A stretch of DNA of 55,393 nucleotides from contig CANHEE010000003.1 of the NCBI GenBank assembly GCA_947459655.1, positions 1 to 55,393 on the forward strand, in the 5' to 3' direction. How positions within the stretch are numbered: the stretch's first letter is position 1; the number at the start of each line of letters is the position of its first letter. Source of the stretch: Lewinellaceae bacterium (GTDB lineage: Bacteria > Bacteroidota > Bacteroidia > Chitinophagales > Saprospiraceae). Position numbers and translations under genes: made by a program. The notes beneath the pieces were generated by a model. The model saw only the letters and a program-made list of their open reading frames with translations, made no database searches and was not told where the DNA came from. Below, in pieces: positions 1 through 9,301 of this stretch.

Positions 1-427
1 AAAAACTCCTATAGGAGAAGTCTTTCTCAGAGGGCTTTTTCTTGTACCAGGACCTGGTAGCATCGGTATGCTGATTCCTAATGACTGTATCGCCATAGAT
101 AAAATCAGGCCGGATAGCATTCTCAAAGATGTTTTTCAGGGTATCGTTGCTAAAAAAAGTATCTCCAGCATGCAGGAAGCAGACGTATTCCCCTTTTGCT
201 TTTGCAACTGCCTTGTTGAGCGCATCATAAATGCCCTTGTCTCTTTCGCTGAAAACACTGAATTTTTCTGTCTGGTATTTTTCTACCAGGGCTAGAGTAC
301 CATCGGAGGATCCACCATCCTGTATCAGGTATTCATAGTCCTGAAAAGATTGGTTTGCAACACATTGCAGGGTTCTTTCGATAAATTGCTCTGCGTTGTA
401 ACAAATAGTAATGATGGTAATCAGCAC
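1..427 (-). CDS. Glycosyltransferase family 2, N-terminal part (cut by window edge)
   Basis: The minus strand encodes 142 codons, open to the left edge, so the C-terminal part lies outside the window. The start is taken as GTG at 427 because an in-frame TAA lies only one codon upstream (431-433). The product begins VLITIITICYNAEQFIERTL, the GT-A nucleotide-binding strand, followed by IQDGGSSDGT and FLHAGDTF, the usual GT2 first acidic motif and DxD-like region. GT2 enzymes transfer a sugar from a nucleotide donor to a lipid-linked acceptor on the cytoplasmic face. The gene lies downstream of gmd in the polysaccharide operon and probably acts on the same glycan. Donor and acceptor cannot be read from the sequence. 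Confidence 0.85.
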   Translation of the reverse strand, partial: MLITIITICYNAEQFIERTLQCVANQSFQDYEYLIQDGGSSDGTLALVEKYQTEKFSVFSERDKGIYDALNKAVAKAKGEYVCFLHAGDTFFSNDTLKNIFENAIRPDFIYGDTVIRNQHTDATRSWYKKKPSEKDFSYRSF

Positions 428-584
428 TTTTTAATGTGGGTTTGCAAATCCTGAAATCGGAGTCATTTTGGCACAATTAAGCTACTCTAAAAAGGAACGC
501 TGATTGTGTTCGTATGATTGAAATAATATCGCAAATTCAACTGCAATAATATTTACTTATAATATATATTATGTTAAAAATATG

Positions 585-1700
585 CTATTCATACTGATTT
601 TTTGTCCTGAAACCTGCATCTTTAAGGTGTTTTTCCCGTCTAAAAAGTTGTAGGTCGGCTGCTACCATTTCACTGCAAAGTTCTTTCAGTGTGTAAGTGG
701 GATGCCATCCTAGTTTCTGTTGCGCTTTTGCCGGATTTCCGATAAGCAGTTCAACCTCAGTCGGGCGGTAATAATCAGGATCAACGGCTACAACCACATG
801 TCCCGGAGCCAGTTGAAATTCTGGATTAGACGATGACTTCACGATACCTTTTTCTTGGTCTCCCGAACCTGTGAACTCTAGTTCCACACCTATTTCGGCA
901 AATGCCATACGCACAAAATCCCTGACACTGCTGGTTACTCCTGTGGCAAGTACAAAATCTTCCGGTTCCTGCTGTTGCATTATAAGGTACATGCCTTGGC
1001 AATAGTCTTTGGCATGGCCCCAATCTCTTTGCGCATCAAGATTGCCGAGGTAGATTTTGTCCTGCATTTCGAGTGCTATTTTGGCAACACCCCGGGTTAT
1101 TTTCCTAGTAACGAATGTTTCACCACGGAGTGGACTTTCGTGATTGAACAAAATGCCGTTGACAGCGAAAATGCCATACGCTTCGCGGTAATTGACGGTA
1201 ATCCAGTAGGCATACAGCTTGGCGACAGCATATGGTGACCTAGGATAAAAAGGTGTTTTTTCGGACTGTGGAATTTCCTGAACGAGTCCGTACAGCTCAG
1301 ACGTTGAGGCCTGATAAAACTTTGTTTTTTTGCTGAGTCCGAGCAGTCTGATGGCCTCAAGAATGCGCAGCGCCCCTATTCCATCTGCATTTGCGGTATA
1401 TTCCGGCGTTTCAAAACTTACTTTTACATGTGACTGTGCTCCCAGATTGTAGATTTCATCCGGCTGAACCTCCTGGATTATACGGATCAAATTGGTAGAA
1501 TCAGTTAGGTCGCCGTAATGCAGGATAAAGTTTCTGTTGTCAATATGCGGATCCTGATAAAGGTGGTCAATTCGCTCGGTATTGAAAAGCGAACTTCTAC
1601 GTTTGACACCATGCACTACATATCCTTTTTCAAGCAGAATTTGGGCAAGATAGGCACCATCCTGACCTGTAATACCGGTAATTAGTGCGACTTTGGACAT
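585..1700 (-). CDS. gmd: GDP-mannose 4,6-dehydratase
   Basis: This 371-residue short-chain dehydrogenase/reductase has the family's normal length. The N-terminal NADP-binding motif GITGQDG is at residues 9-15. The catalytic residues are Thr133 and Glu135 in STSELYG and Tyr157/Lys161 in YAVAK, all as in Gmd. The enzyme converts GDP-D-mannose to GDP-4-keto-6-deoxy-D-mannose, the precursor of GDP-L-fucose, GDP-D-rhamnose or GDP-perosamine. The enzyme for the second step is not in the window and may lie further left. The gene is separated from pglF by 73 nt and reads in the same direction, so it is probably part of the same operon. Confidence 0.96.
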   Translation of the reverse strand: MSKVALITGITGQDGAYLAQILLEKGYVVHGVKRRSSLFNTERIDHLYQDPHIDNRNFILHYGDLTDSTNLIRIIQEVQPDEIYNLGAQSHVKVSFETPEYTANADGIGALRILEAIRLLGLSKKTKFYQASTSELYGLVQEIPQSEKTPFYPRSPYAVAKLYAYWITVNYREAYGIFAVNGILFNHESPLRGETFVTRKITRGVAKIALEMQDKIYLGNLDAQRDWGHAKDYCQGMYLIMQQQEPEDFVLATGVTSSVRDFVRMAFAEIGVELEFTGSGDQEKGIVKSSSNPEFQLAPGHVVVAVDPDYYRPTEVELLIGNPAKAQQKLGWHPTYTLKELCSEMVAADLQLFRREKHLKDAGFRTKNQYE

Positions 1701-1773
1701 ATTTTTGATTTTATAACGCTCTGTTTTTGCATCCAGAATAGACCGGAACAGCGTTCAGTATTTGTTTTTTCTT

Positions 1774-3672
1774 TTAATCGAGGGCTTGATAAATTGAATT
1801 ATCACTTACGAATTCAGGTACGATTAGTTTCATTTGTCTGACCACTTGCAGATCATCTCCAACTTCAGCCATTTTGAATAAAAGGTCTATTTTTTCACTT
1901 ATCTCGCTGAAATTGTACTCGCGCACTTTTGCCCTCAGAATTTTCTCATGGTGGGTAGGCAGAGTCGTTTCCTTATCGTTAAGTAATTCTTCATAGATTT
2001 TTTCACCTGGCCGAAGGCCCGAAAAACGGATATCTATGTCAACATATGGGGTTAATCCGGTCAGTTGCACCATCTTTTCAGCCAATTCGACAATACGCAC
2101 CGGTTCGCCCATATCAAAGACAAAAATCTCGCCACCATTTCCCATGGCACCCGCCTCAAGGACGAGCTGACAGGCCTCCGGAATGGTCATGAAGTAGCGG
2201 GTAATATCAGGATGGGTTACGGTGATCGGGCCACCAGCCTCAATTTGCCTGCTGAATCGCGGTATGACAGAGCCGTTTGAACCAAGTACATTTCCAAACC
2301 TGGTGGTTACAAACTGCGTTGCACGGGCGTTATAAAACAAACTCTGGGTGTAAATTTCCGCAATCCTCTTCGATGCGCCCATAACATTCGTCGGATTAAC
2401 AGCTTTATCGGTAGATACCAGTACAAATTTCTCGACATCATATTCCACTGAGAGGTCGGCAATGTTTTTGCTGCCCTTCACATTAATCTGCACCGCTTCG
2501 GATGGAAAATGCTCCATGATGGGCACATGTTTGTATGCAGCAGCATGGAATACTATCGTGGGGCGGTAGGTTTCAAAAACCCTTTTCATACGGGTATGAT
2601 CCCTGACGTCAGCGACTATTGCGGTGCTGTATCTGAATTGGAGCGATTCCTTCATTTCAAGATCCAGCTCAACAAGGGGACTTTCAGCCTGATCTACCAG
2701 AATGATTGCGGAGGGCTGGTATTGTACAAGTTGCCTTGCAATTTCCGACCCGATAGACCCCGCCGCACCGGTAACCAATATGGTTTTATTCTGAAGCACA
2801 CTATCCAATTTCTGTTGATTGAGTTTAATGGTGGGTCTATTAAGTAGGTCTTCAATCCGGATATTTTTTAGTTTAACACTATTGACATTGCCCTCCAGCC
2901 AGCTTTCGGTTGGAGCGACCTCCATCACTCCGACGCTTTTTTCCAGGCATTGTTCAATGAATGCCTTTTTTCGAGTCGGATTAAGATCCTTGATGGCGAT
3001 GATTGCTTTCTTTACCTGATTTCTGTCTGCAATCTCCTTAAAATACTCTGGAAGATATACTTTGACTCCATCAAGAAACTTGCGGTTTACCTGCGGGTTG
3101 TCGTCGATAATGGCTACCACATTGTACTTGGTGTTGTCTCCCTGATGCAGTACCTTCAGCGTTTTTGATCCAAGTTCGCCCGCACCAAAAATTATAATAT
3201 TCTGCATCATTCCGCCGTATGGTCGTCTAAGGTAATTGTGCAGCAACCTCATGGCAATTCGGTAGCTAAGCAGCATGAATATGAGCAGTACAAAATCTAC
3301 CACTAAAAGCGAACGGAACATAATCCATTCCAGTTGCAGTGGTATGTTCAGGAAAGTCAGTATGAAGAAAAAAGCTGTTCCACCTCCCACAGCGGCCACT
3401 GCTTTCAGAAAATCTCTTTCCCCCAGAAATCGTATGATGAAGGAGTAGGTTCTGAAGCGCCAAAAAAAGAAGAAACGGATAAAAGATACAATAAGTGCGG
3501 TGGTAAATACTTGCCAGAAAGTGTACTTGTCATTTAGGGCGTGAATGGTCAAAATCAGAACCGAGGCAAAACTGTAGCTCAGAAAAGACATAAACAGATC
3601 CGTCATCATGATAAGTAGACGGGTCTGGTAAGCTTTGGAAGTATATTTTTTGAATTGTTGGGTAAGCCACAT
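1774..3672 (-). CDS. pglF: Membrane UDP-GlcNAc 4,6-dehydratase (PglF/WbpM/CapD family)
   Basis: The product is 632 residues. About four membrane segments fill residues 17-140. A first Rossmann-like nucleotide-binding domain follows (GAGELGS near 163), then the catalytic SDR domain with TGAAGSIGSE at 301-310. The active site has Thr421-Asp422-Lys423 and MGASK (Met431, Lys435). Met replaces the SDR tyrosine, as in WbpM and PglF. The family converts UDP-GlcNAc to the 4-keto-6-deoxy sugar. The gene lies directly after a PglE-like aminotransferase, a PglC-like transferase and a PglD-like acetyltransferase, so the bacillosamine-pathway role is favoured. A WbpM-type role in making FucNAc or QuiNAc precursors is the alternative. 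Confidence 0.9.
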   Translation of the reverse strand: MWLTQQFKKYTSKAYQTRLLIMMTDLFMSFLSYSFASVLILTIHALNDKYTFWQVFTTALIVSFIRFFFFWRFRTYSFIIRFLGERDFLKAVAAVGGGTAFFFILTFLNIPLQLEWIMFRSLLVVDFVLLIFMLLSYRIAMRLLHNYLRRPYGGMMQNIIIFGAGELGSKTLKVLHQGDNTKYNVVAIIDDNPQVNRKFLDGVKVYLPEYFKEIADRNQVKKAIIAIKDLNPTRKKAFIEQCLEKSVGVMEVAPTESWLEGNVNSVKLKNIRIEDLLNRPTIKLNQQKLDSVLQNKTILVTGAAGSIGSEIARQLVQYQPSAIILVDQAESPLVELDLEMKESLQFRYSTAIVADVRDHTRMKRVFETYRPTIVFHAAAYKHVPIMEHFPSEAVQINVKGSKNIADLSVEYDVEKFVLVSTDKAVNPTNVMGASKRIAEIYTQSLFYNARATQFVTTRFGNVLGSNGSVIPRFSRQIEAGGPITVTHPDITRYFMTIPEACQLVLEAGAMGNGGEIFVFDMGEPVRIVELAEKMVQLTGLTPYVDIDIRFSGLRPGEKIYEELLNDKETTLPTHHEKILRAKVREYNFSEISEKIDLLFKMAEVGDDLQVVRQMKLIVPEFVSDNSIYQALD

Positions 3673-3709
3673 ATTGGCAAAAATACGCTAATTAATTCAG
3701 ATAGACAGA

Positions 3710-4870
3710 CTACAGCAGCAGACCGTCAAGAATGGTAGTTATACGCTCCATATCGTTCGGATGCATATTTGAACCGGATGGGAGGCAAAGTCCCTGCTCG
3801 AAGAGATGTTCAGAAATGCCATTGGTATAAGCCGGATATTGTTGAAAAATCGGCTGCAGATGCATCGGTTTCCAAAGCGGTCGTGCCTCGATGTTTACTG
3901 CGTCAAGTGCAAGTCGCAATTGCTCCCGGTCGATGCCATTTTTTGATTTTGAAGGGTCAATCAATATCGTGGTCAGCCATTGGTTGCAGACTGAGCCTGC
4001 AGGTTCGGTCAGAAATTTTACCCCAGGAGCATTTCGGTATCTTTTTTTATAGTAACGGAATATTGCCCTCCTTTTCTGCACTCTTTTTGGTAGTACCATC
4101 ATTTGTCCACAACCAATCGCAGCACATACATTACTCAGTCGGTAGTTGTAACCAATTTCAGAGTGCTGATAATGCGGTGCGGGATCACGAGCCTGCGTGG
4201 CCAAAAATCGAGCCTTTTGCGCTGATAATTCGTCAGGGCAAAGTAATGCACCACCACCCGATGTGGTGATGATTTTGTTTCCATTGAAAGAGAGTATCCC
4301 GTATCGGCCGAACGTGCCCAATGCTTTTCCTCCGAAAGAGGAGCCGAGCGCTTCGGCTGCATCTTCAATGACCGGAATCTCATATTGATCAGCAATAGCC
4401 ATTATTTTATCCATTTGGGCTGGCATTCCGTAGAGGTGAACAAGTACTATTGCTTTAGGTTTTTTTCCGGCAGAAATCCTGTCCCGGATGGCCTTTTCCA
4501 GTAGTAATGGGGACATGTTCCATGTACGCGACTCAGAGTCCACGAATACAGGTATTGCTTTTTGGTAGACAATCGGATTGCAGCTTGCGGAAAAGGTAAA
4601 ACTGGAGCAAATGACTTCGTCACCGATGTCTACACCCAATAGGATCAATGCAAGGTGCAGTGCTGCAGTACCTGAACTCAAAGCAACTGCGTGTGGCGAA
4701 CCGGTATACTCCTGTAAATCTTCTTCAAACCGATTGACGAAAGGTCCAAGTGGCGCTATCCAGTTGGTTTCGAATGCTTCTCTGACAAACTTCTGCTCCA
4801 TTTTTCCCATGTGTGGTGAAGAGAGCCAGACTTTACTCAGATTTTCGCTTGCAGAATTTTTATCCGACAT
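3710..4870 (-). CDS. pglE: DegT/DnrJ/EryC1-family sugar aminotransferase (PglE-like)
   Basis: A 386-residue PLP enzyme of the sugar aminotransferase family. The N-terminus KVWLSSPHMG and the cofactor region SSGTAALHLALI are typical of PglE-type UDP-4-amino-4,6-dideoxy-GlcNAc synthases. The PLP lysine lies in LSFNGNKIITTSGGGAL. An open frame continues upstream to an ATG at 4936, but that would overlap the preceding gene by 77 nt. ATG at 4870 gives an 11-nt overlap and the usual family N-terminus, so it is preferred. The enzyme would aminate C4 of the 4-keto sugar made by the adjacent dehydratase, using glutamate. The family is certain; the exact substrate rests on the neighbours. Confidence 0.9.
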   Translation of the reverse strand: MSDKNSASENLSKVWLSSPHMGKMEQKFVREAFETNWIAPLGPFVNRFEEDLQEYTGSPHAVALSSGTAALHLALILLGVDIGDEVICSSFTFSASCNPIVYQKAIPVFVDSESRTWNMSPLLLEKAIRDRISAGKKPKAIVLVHLYGMPAQMDKIMAIADQYEIPVIEDAAEALGSSFGGKALGTFGRYGILSFNGNKIITTSGGGALLCPDELSAQKARFLATQARDPAPHYQHSEIGYNYRLSNVCAAIGCGQMMVLPKRVQKRRAIFRYYKKRYRNAPGVKFLTEPAGSVCNQWLTTILIDPSKSKNGIDREQLRLALDAVNIEARPLWKPMHLQPIFQQYPAYTNGISEHLFEQGLCLPSGSNMHPNDMERITTILDGLLL

Positions 4871-5498
4871 GCTTAATAGGTTTTTTATTGTTTTCGCTGC
4901 CATTGAATTTTTCCATCGTAGTCTCCTGAGAGGCATTTATATTTCGCATTCCAAAAACGCGTAGAGCCGTCAGAAAAAAAATTTTCAGATCCAGAAAGAA
5001 CGACTGGTGGTCAACGTAATAGACATCCAGCGCAAATTTTTCTTCCCAGCTGATGGCATCTCTGCCGTTAATCTGTGCCCATTCTGTAATTCCGGGTTTT
5101 ACCTCATGCCTCCTTTTTTGAGCAGCACTGTACAGCGGAAGATATTCCGTCAGCAATGGCCTGGGACCGATCAGACTCATATCGCCCCTCAGCACATTGA
5201 TTAATTGTGGCAGTTCGTCAAGCGAGAGTTTTCTTACCCATCTTCCTGCTTTGTGCAAACGAACGTTATCCGGCAGCAGCAGTCCGTGTTCATCTTTTCG
5301 GTCGTCCATGGTTTTGAATTTGATCAATTTGAAAATCCTTTCATTTTCACCCGGCCTTTCCTGAAAGAAGAAGACTTTGCCATTATTTTTCATATACAAT
5401 AATACATAAACGAAGAAAATAATCGGGGTTGCGAGGATTAGGCCCAACAACGCCGCTAAAAAATCCGCAGATGGTTTGATTATTCGTTTGTAAATCAT
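4860..5498 (-). CDS. pglC: Initiating phosphoglycosyltransferase (PglC-like bacterial sugar transferase)
   Basis: A 212-residue member of the bacterial sugar transferase family in the short form without an N-terminal four-TM domain. One hydrophobic re-entrant segment (about residues 11-35) precedes FQERPGENERIFKLIKFKTM, SLDELPQLINVLRGDMSLIG and PRPLL, the conserved catalytic and phosphate-binding blocks. It transfers a sugar 1-phosphate, here probably diNAcBac-P, to undecaprenyl phosphate and so starts the repeat unit. ATG at 5498 overlaps the preceding stop as ATGA, which fixes the start against a longer open frame reaching 5663. The C-terminal 25 residues are polar and overlap pglE. Confidence 0.92.
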   Translation of the reverse strand: MIYKRIIKPSADFLAALLGLILATPIIFFVYVLLYMKNNGKVFFFQERPGENERIFKLIKFKTMDDRKDEHGLLLPDNVRLHKAGRWVRKLSLDELPQLINVLRGDMSLIGPRPLLTEYLPLYSAAQKRRHEVKPGITEWAQINGRDAISWEEKFALDVYYVDHQSFFLDLKIFFLTALRVFGMRNINASQETTMEKFNGSENNKKPIKHVG

Positions 5499-6121
5499 AA
5501 CAGTTCCCTTCCAGGGTTTCCAACTACGGTGCAGTTGTCTGCGACATCTTTCAATATGACCGCCCCCGCCCCTATAGTGACATTTTTTCCTATTTTGATA
5601 CCTTGTTTGACTACAGCATTGGCACCAATAAAACTGTTCTCGCCTACAGAAACATTGCCACAAAGTACAGAACCCGGAGCCAGATGCGCGAAATCAGCTA
5701 TAATGCATTCATGTTCAATGATTGCACCGGTATTGCAGATTACCCCGTTACCAATTGATGCAAAAGCATTTATTTTCACGCCGGTTCCTACCATTACTGA
5801 GGCACCCATAGTTGACCGGTCTGAGATGATCGCGGAGGGATCTATGGCGTTGACTGAAGAGAAGGCATTGAGTTTCCCGAATATCTCTCTACGTGTTTTA
5901 TTGTTGCCGATTGCGATGAAAAAACTGCTTTTTTCAAGAACCTCATTTGCGGCATCAGAATGGAAATCCCCGTACCAGGGGAGTCCAAAAGGATTATTTT
6001 CTTTTTCAACAGCATCGCAATAGCCTATCAGAGATGCACCTGTTCTCAATAATATATCTGCGACGACATAAGCATGGCCAGAATAACCTACCAGGATGAC
6101 TTTATTTTTTTCCAATGACAT
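5495..6121 (-). CDS. pglD: UDP-4-amino-sugar N-acetyltransferase (PglD-like, left-handed beta-helix)
   Basis: A 208-residue protein in two parts. The N-terminal Rossmann-like domain (VILVGYSGHAYVVADIL) binds the UDP-sugar. It is followed by hexapeptide repeats forming a left-handed beta-helix (roughly residues 95-205) and the end VVGNPGRELL. His137 in IIEHECI and His146 in DFAHLAPGS match the catalytic base region of PglD. The enzyme acetylates the C4 amine to give UDP-di-N-acetylbacillosamine. ATG at 6121 overlaps the upstream glycosyltransferase by 20 nt. A longer open frame to 6193 exists but adds unrelated residues. The downstream pglC overlaps by ATGA, suggesting coupled translation. Confidence 0.9.
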   Translation of the reverse strand: MSLEKNKVILVGYSGHAYVVADILLRTGASLIGYCDAVEKENNPFGLPWYGDFHSDAANEVLEKSSFFIAIGNNKTRREIFGKLNAFSSVNAIDPSAIISDRSTMGASVMVGTGVKINAFASIGNGVICNTGAIIEHECIIADFAHLAPGSVLCGNVSVGENSFIGANAVVKQGIKIGKNVTIGAGAVILKDVADNCTVVGNPGRELL

Positions 6122-7367
6122 CTGTAATAGTTGAAATGTATTTTTCCGCAAGTGCCTGTCTGTCAAAATGCACATGAGCGTAGGTATATCCATTATCGCC
6201 CATGTTTTGCAAACTTAAGGGTTGGGACAGATAGTTTTCAATAATTTTCGCAAAAAGCTGCGGATTTTCAGGCTCTACATAGACTCCGCATCGAGCATTT
6301 TCAACCAGCTCCCTAGAGACTCCGTCTATCAGCATGAAAATCGGTTTTTTACAAGACATGTAGTCAAAGGTCTTGTTGGAATACACAGTTTTGAAGGTAT
6401 CTACTTTTTTTAAGATGGATGTTCCAGCGTCTGAAGCCAGAATGTACTTGAAGACCTCTTTTTTAGGTACAGCATCAATGAATCTGACGGCGTTTCCCAC
6501 ACCCCGTTTCTCTACCTCTTTTTTCAACATAGCTTTCTCCATTCCCTCCCCTATCATGAGGAATAAAACTTCAGGATATTTGCTGTGTAAAATTTCTGCT
6601 GTCTGTACTGCCTGAATCAGATGATTGGCAACACCATGTGCACCAACATAGGTTATTACAAATCGTTTTTCCAAATCGTTTTCTCTCCGGAAAGCATCAA
6701 CATCAAATGTGTGCAGCAACTCTTCGCTTATCGCGAAATCAGCAGCGTTGGGAATCATCACGATTTTTTCTTCAGGAACCTGCTTTTCTTGAATGAGCGT
6801 ATCGCGGAATGCTGGTGTAAGTACATTAATCAGCCTTGCCTTCCGATAAATGAAAGCCTCAAAAGCATATGCCATTCGGATAATCCAACGGTTTTTCAGC
6901 ACTCCCGTATCAATGGCAGATTCCGGCCAAAGGTCTCTGATTTCAAAAACCAGCGGAGTTCGCCTTAGTAAGGACAAAATGTAGCCTGATATGCCAACAA
7001 ACAAAGGAGGAGAGGTGACAATAATCACATCAAATTTGCCTTTTGTTTTGAAAAATCCGGCGTAGAGACTTGAAAAGACAAATGAAAAATAAGCCCATAG
7101 TCTTCCTGCGAAGCTCACATTGTATGCCTCTGATACATGACTTCTGATGACTGTTAATTGCTCATCCCGCTTATCGGTGTGGACAAATTTTCCCCTGTAG
7201 CGTGCTGTCTTCCTGCCGGTATTGTAATGTACCATTCCAGCGAGAACGGTAATTTGATGCCCTTTCTCTGTCCAGAGTCTCGTCATTTCATTCCATCGTG
7301 AACCTCCCCCATCTCCATCTTCGAGGAAATACTGGTGTATGAGCAGAATGTTTAGTTTTTTATTCAA
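6102..7367 (-). CDS. Glycosyltransferase family 4 (WbuB-like)
   Basis: A 421-residue GT-B glycosyltransferase. The N-terminal acceptor domain starts ILLIHQYFLEDGDGGGSRWN and contains VTSPPLFVGISGY and FEIRDLWPESAIDTG, a signature of the WbuB/CapM-like GT4 group often found next to PglC-type transferases. The C-terminal donor domain has ITYVGAHGVANHL and the region SCKKPIFMLIDG. It probably adds the second sugar to the undecaprenyl-linked initiating residue, as these genes usually adjoin the phosphoglycosyltransferase. WbuB itself is linked to L-FucNAc transfer, but the donor here cannot be inferred safely. Confidence 0.88.
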   Translation of the reverse strand: MNKKLNILLIHQYFLEDGDGGGSRWNEMTRLWTEKGHQITVLAGMVHYNTGRKTARYRGKFVHTDKRDEQLTVIRSHVSEAYNVSFAGRLWAYFSFVFSSLYAGFFKTKGKFDVIIVTSPPLFVGISGYILSLLRRTPLVFEIRDLWPESAIDTGVLKNRWIIRMAYAFEAFIYRKARLINVLTPAFRDTLIQEKQVPEEKIVMIPNAADFAISEELLHTFDVDAFRRENDLEKRFVITYVGAHGVANHLIQAVQTAEILHSKYPEVLFLMIGEGMEKAMLKKEVEKRGVGNAVRFIDAVPKKEVFKYILASDAGTSILKKVDTFKTVYSNKTFDYMSCKKPIFMLIDGVSRELVENARCGVYVEPENPQLFAKIIENYLSQPLSLQNMGDNGYTYAHVHFDRQALAEKYISTITDVIGKK

Positions 7368-7387
7368 TTGGAATTTTGTAACAAAAT

Positions 7388-9301
7388 TTATTCGGCACCC
7401 ACAGTTATGGTAGTGATAATTCGGTCTTCAAGGGATGTAAAAGCCATACAAGTGCTCTCTTCCATTTTTCCGTAAAAAGCAGAGTAATAAGCCTGCTCAG
7501 TAATGCAGTTTTCTGCTGTGCTGCTGAAATTGATATTTGCAGCTACAGATTTATCGTAGTGCCAGCGCTGTGTAATGTTGTTATTACTGCTGTGTTTCAT
7601 TGTGTCTTCAATTGTCCAGACCGCTTTTCCCTTCTGTTTTTTGATGATTCGACGGTGTAAAATACCTGTCTTTATGTGTCGGAAAACCTCTGTTTCTCCC
7701 AAGAATTCAAATTCGGTTTTTTTCATGGTAATGTTTGCATGCAGTACTTTTGACCAATATAACCAAATAAATCGTGGCCCTTTAAGCATCTGGTCGTGGT
7801 CACCTAACATCACAGTGTTGTGTCCCTTGGTACCTGCAAAATAGCGAACTAGTTCAGCATCTGCGTTGTAACTGTAGCTGCCGGCATCCCTGAGCACATT
7901 TAGACCATTTACCCAGATGTCTACGTGCAAGTTATCTGCCTGAGAGGGACGATCCCGATAGCCCGCGCATTTGATAAAGGTAAATGTATTACCGTCCCTG
8001 ATAGTGTAAATACCACCTTTTCGAAATTCGCAAACCGGATTTAGCGAGAGGCTAAATCCTGGATTGAAACCAGTTGTGCTGTCAAGTCCCAGCCAGAACA
8101 GGTCCTCAGTTTGATCCATCCCAGCTTCTGGGAATAGGTTTTTGCCGGAAAAATAGTAGTATAATGCATTTAGTTGCGGACGATAATCCCTGAAATTGGC
8201 ATCGTTCCATTTGAAAAAAAGTGCGCCGTCATTCGCCCCGTAGTTGGGAAGTTCACCATTCCTGCCGGCCATACACTGGTAAAGGTAATCCAGACTTTTT
8301 GCAGCTCGGTGGTAAATCGTAGGGCTGAAATGTTCGTTGTTTAGTGCGGCAATTTGGAATCCGACCGAAAACAACTGAATCAGAACCCGGTGGTAGTTGT
8401 GCGAAAATTGCAAGAATGTCCCATCCTCATAGACCTGATAAAGGATTTCCTGTTCAAACCAGATTTTCCCTTTCTTTTTCCATATAGGCGATTCCGGAAA
8501 AGAAGGAAAAAGGATTCCGGCGATGTAAAGCATCAGGCATTCGGTAATCGCATGATTGTTGCGGACTGTGTATCGTGAAAAGTTGATATTGGAATACACA
8601 TGTCGCAACTGCCAGTAAATGTTGTGCTGTATTTTTTGAAAAAGCGTTTCGTCCAGCGCCGTTGCATTTTTATAATAATGCAAGGCAAAAATCCAGTTCA
8701 GTAGTCGCAACGATATTTCCTGGCTGCACTTGTAGTTGGGGCCCTGATTGATAGGGTTTGCAGCTATCCAGCTTTCTATCTCTGAAAATACCAGTTCACT
8801 GAGATCTTCTTCAAAATGATAATCGTATCTGATGATGTCGTGGAGATAGCTGAACCGTGATTTCTCCCAAATATACTTGATGTCACCTGCTTCGGTGGAA
8901 AGATCGCTTATTTCAGACCAGTGTCTGGAGATGTCATACTTATAGCCATTTGAGGGATTTGTCAGCCAGTCATACTCGGTTCCAATATTATATTGTGTGG
9001 AATTAAAAAACCAAATCTTACCGGAATTAAAATCCAGGAATCTCTGGCGCAGAGTATCGTTTTTTTGTTTGGGAATGCGGAGTGTCTCTTTACTTCCGAA
9101 AAAGTAATGCACATCAGCATCCTTCCAGTTTTGAAGAGTAAAAAAATGCTTCCGGGGCGGATTGACGGGAAATTGTGTCTTTAATACGCCAAGCTTTTCC
9201 TTCAGAGCGAAAAAAACACGGTAAAGAACATATTTCCACCCCATGTTCCGAAAAATCTGAAAGTAAAGATTTGCCTTTTTAAGCATCAGAGTTCTATCCA
9301 T
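7388..9301 (-). CDS. Heparinase II/III-family protein (polysaccharide lyase-like)
   Basis: A 637-residue protein with an N-terminal alpha/alpha-toroid region (about residues 30-370) and a C-terminal beta-sandwich heparinase II/III-like domain. His459 in NLHVDIWVNG, the block DAGSYSYNADAELVRYF and His494 in GHNTVMLGDHDQM match conserved features of the family. Relatives cleave uronic-acid-containing glycans by beta-elimination. No signal peptide is visible: the N-terminus is MDRTLMLKKANLYF with no hydrophobic stretch. The gene overlaps the upstream bi-domain oxidoreductase by 16 nt, so the two products probably work together. It may edit or trim the uronate-rich polymer encoded around it. Lyase activity is inferred only from the family. 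Confidence 0.88.
   Translation of the reverse strand: MDRTLMLKKANLYFQIFRNMGWKYVLYRVFFALKEKLGVLKTQFPVNPPRKHFFTLQNWKDADVHYFFGSKETLRIPKQKNDTLRQRFLDFNSGKIWFFNSTQYNIGTEYDWLTNPSNGYKYDISRHWSEISDLSTEAGDIKYIWEKSRFSYLHDIIRYDYHFEEDLSELVFSEIESWIAANPINQGPNYKCSQEISLRLLNWIFALHYYKNATALDETLFQKIQHNIYWQLRHVYSNINFSRYTVRNNHAITECLMLYIAGILFPSFPESPIWKKKGKIWFEQEILYQVYEDGTFLQFSHNYHRVLIQLFSVGFQIAALNNEHFSPTIYHRAAKSLDYLYQCMAGRNGELPNYGANDGALFFKWNDANFRDYRPQLNALYYYFSGKNLFPEAGMDQTEDLFWLGLDSTTGFNPGFSLSLNPVCEFRKGGIYTIRDGNTFTFIKCAGYRDRPSQADNLHVDIWVNGLNVLRDAGSYSYNADAELVRYFAGTKGHNTVMLGDHDQMLKGPRFIWLYWSKVLHANITMKKTEFEFLGETEVFRHIKTGILHRRIIKKQKGKAVWTIEDTMKHSSNNNITQRWHYDKSVAANINFSSTAENCITEQAYYSAFYGKMEESTCMAFTSLEDRIITTITVGAE

Noticed and set aside
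3769-4269. Plus-strand open frame of 166 codons over the PglE-like gene
   Set aside because: It is the opposite strand of a well-supported aminotransferase, with no family motif.
5529-6023. Plus-strand open frame of 164 codons over pglD
   Set aside because: It is the complement of the hexapeptide-repeat region; the periodic bases keep the frame open and there is no domain.
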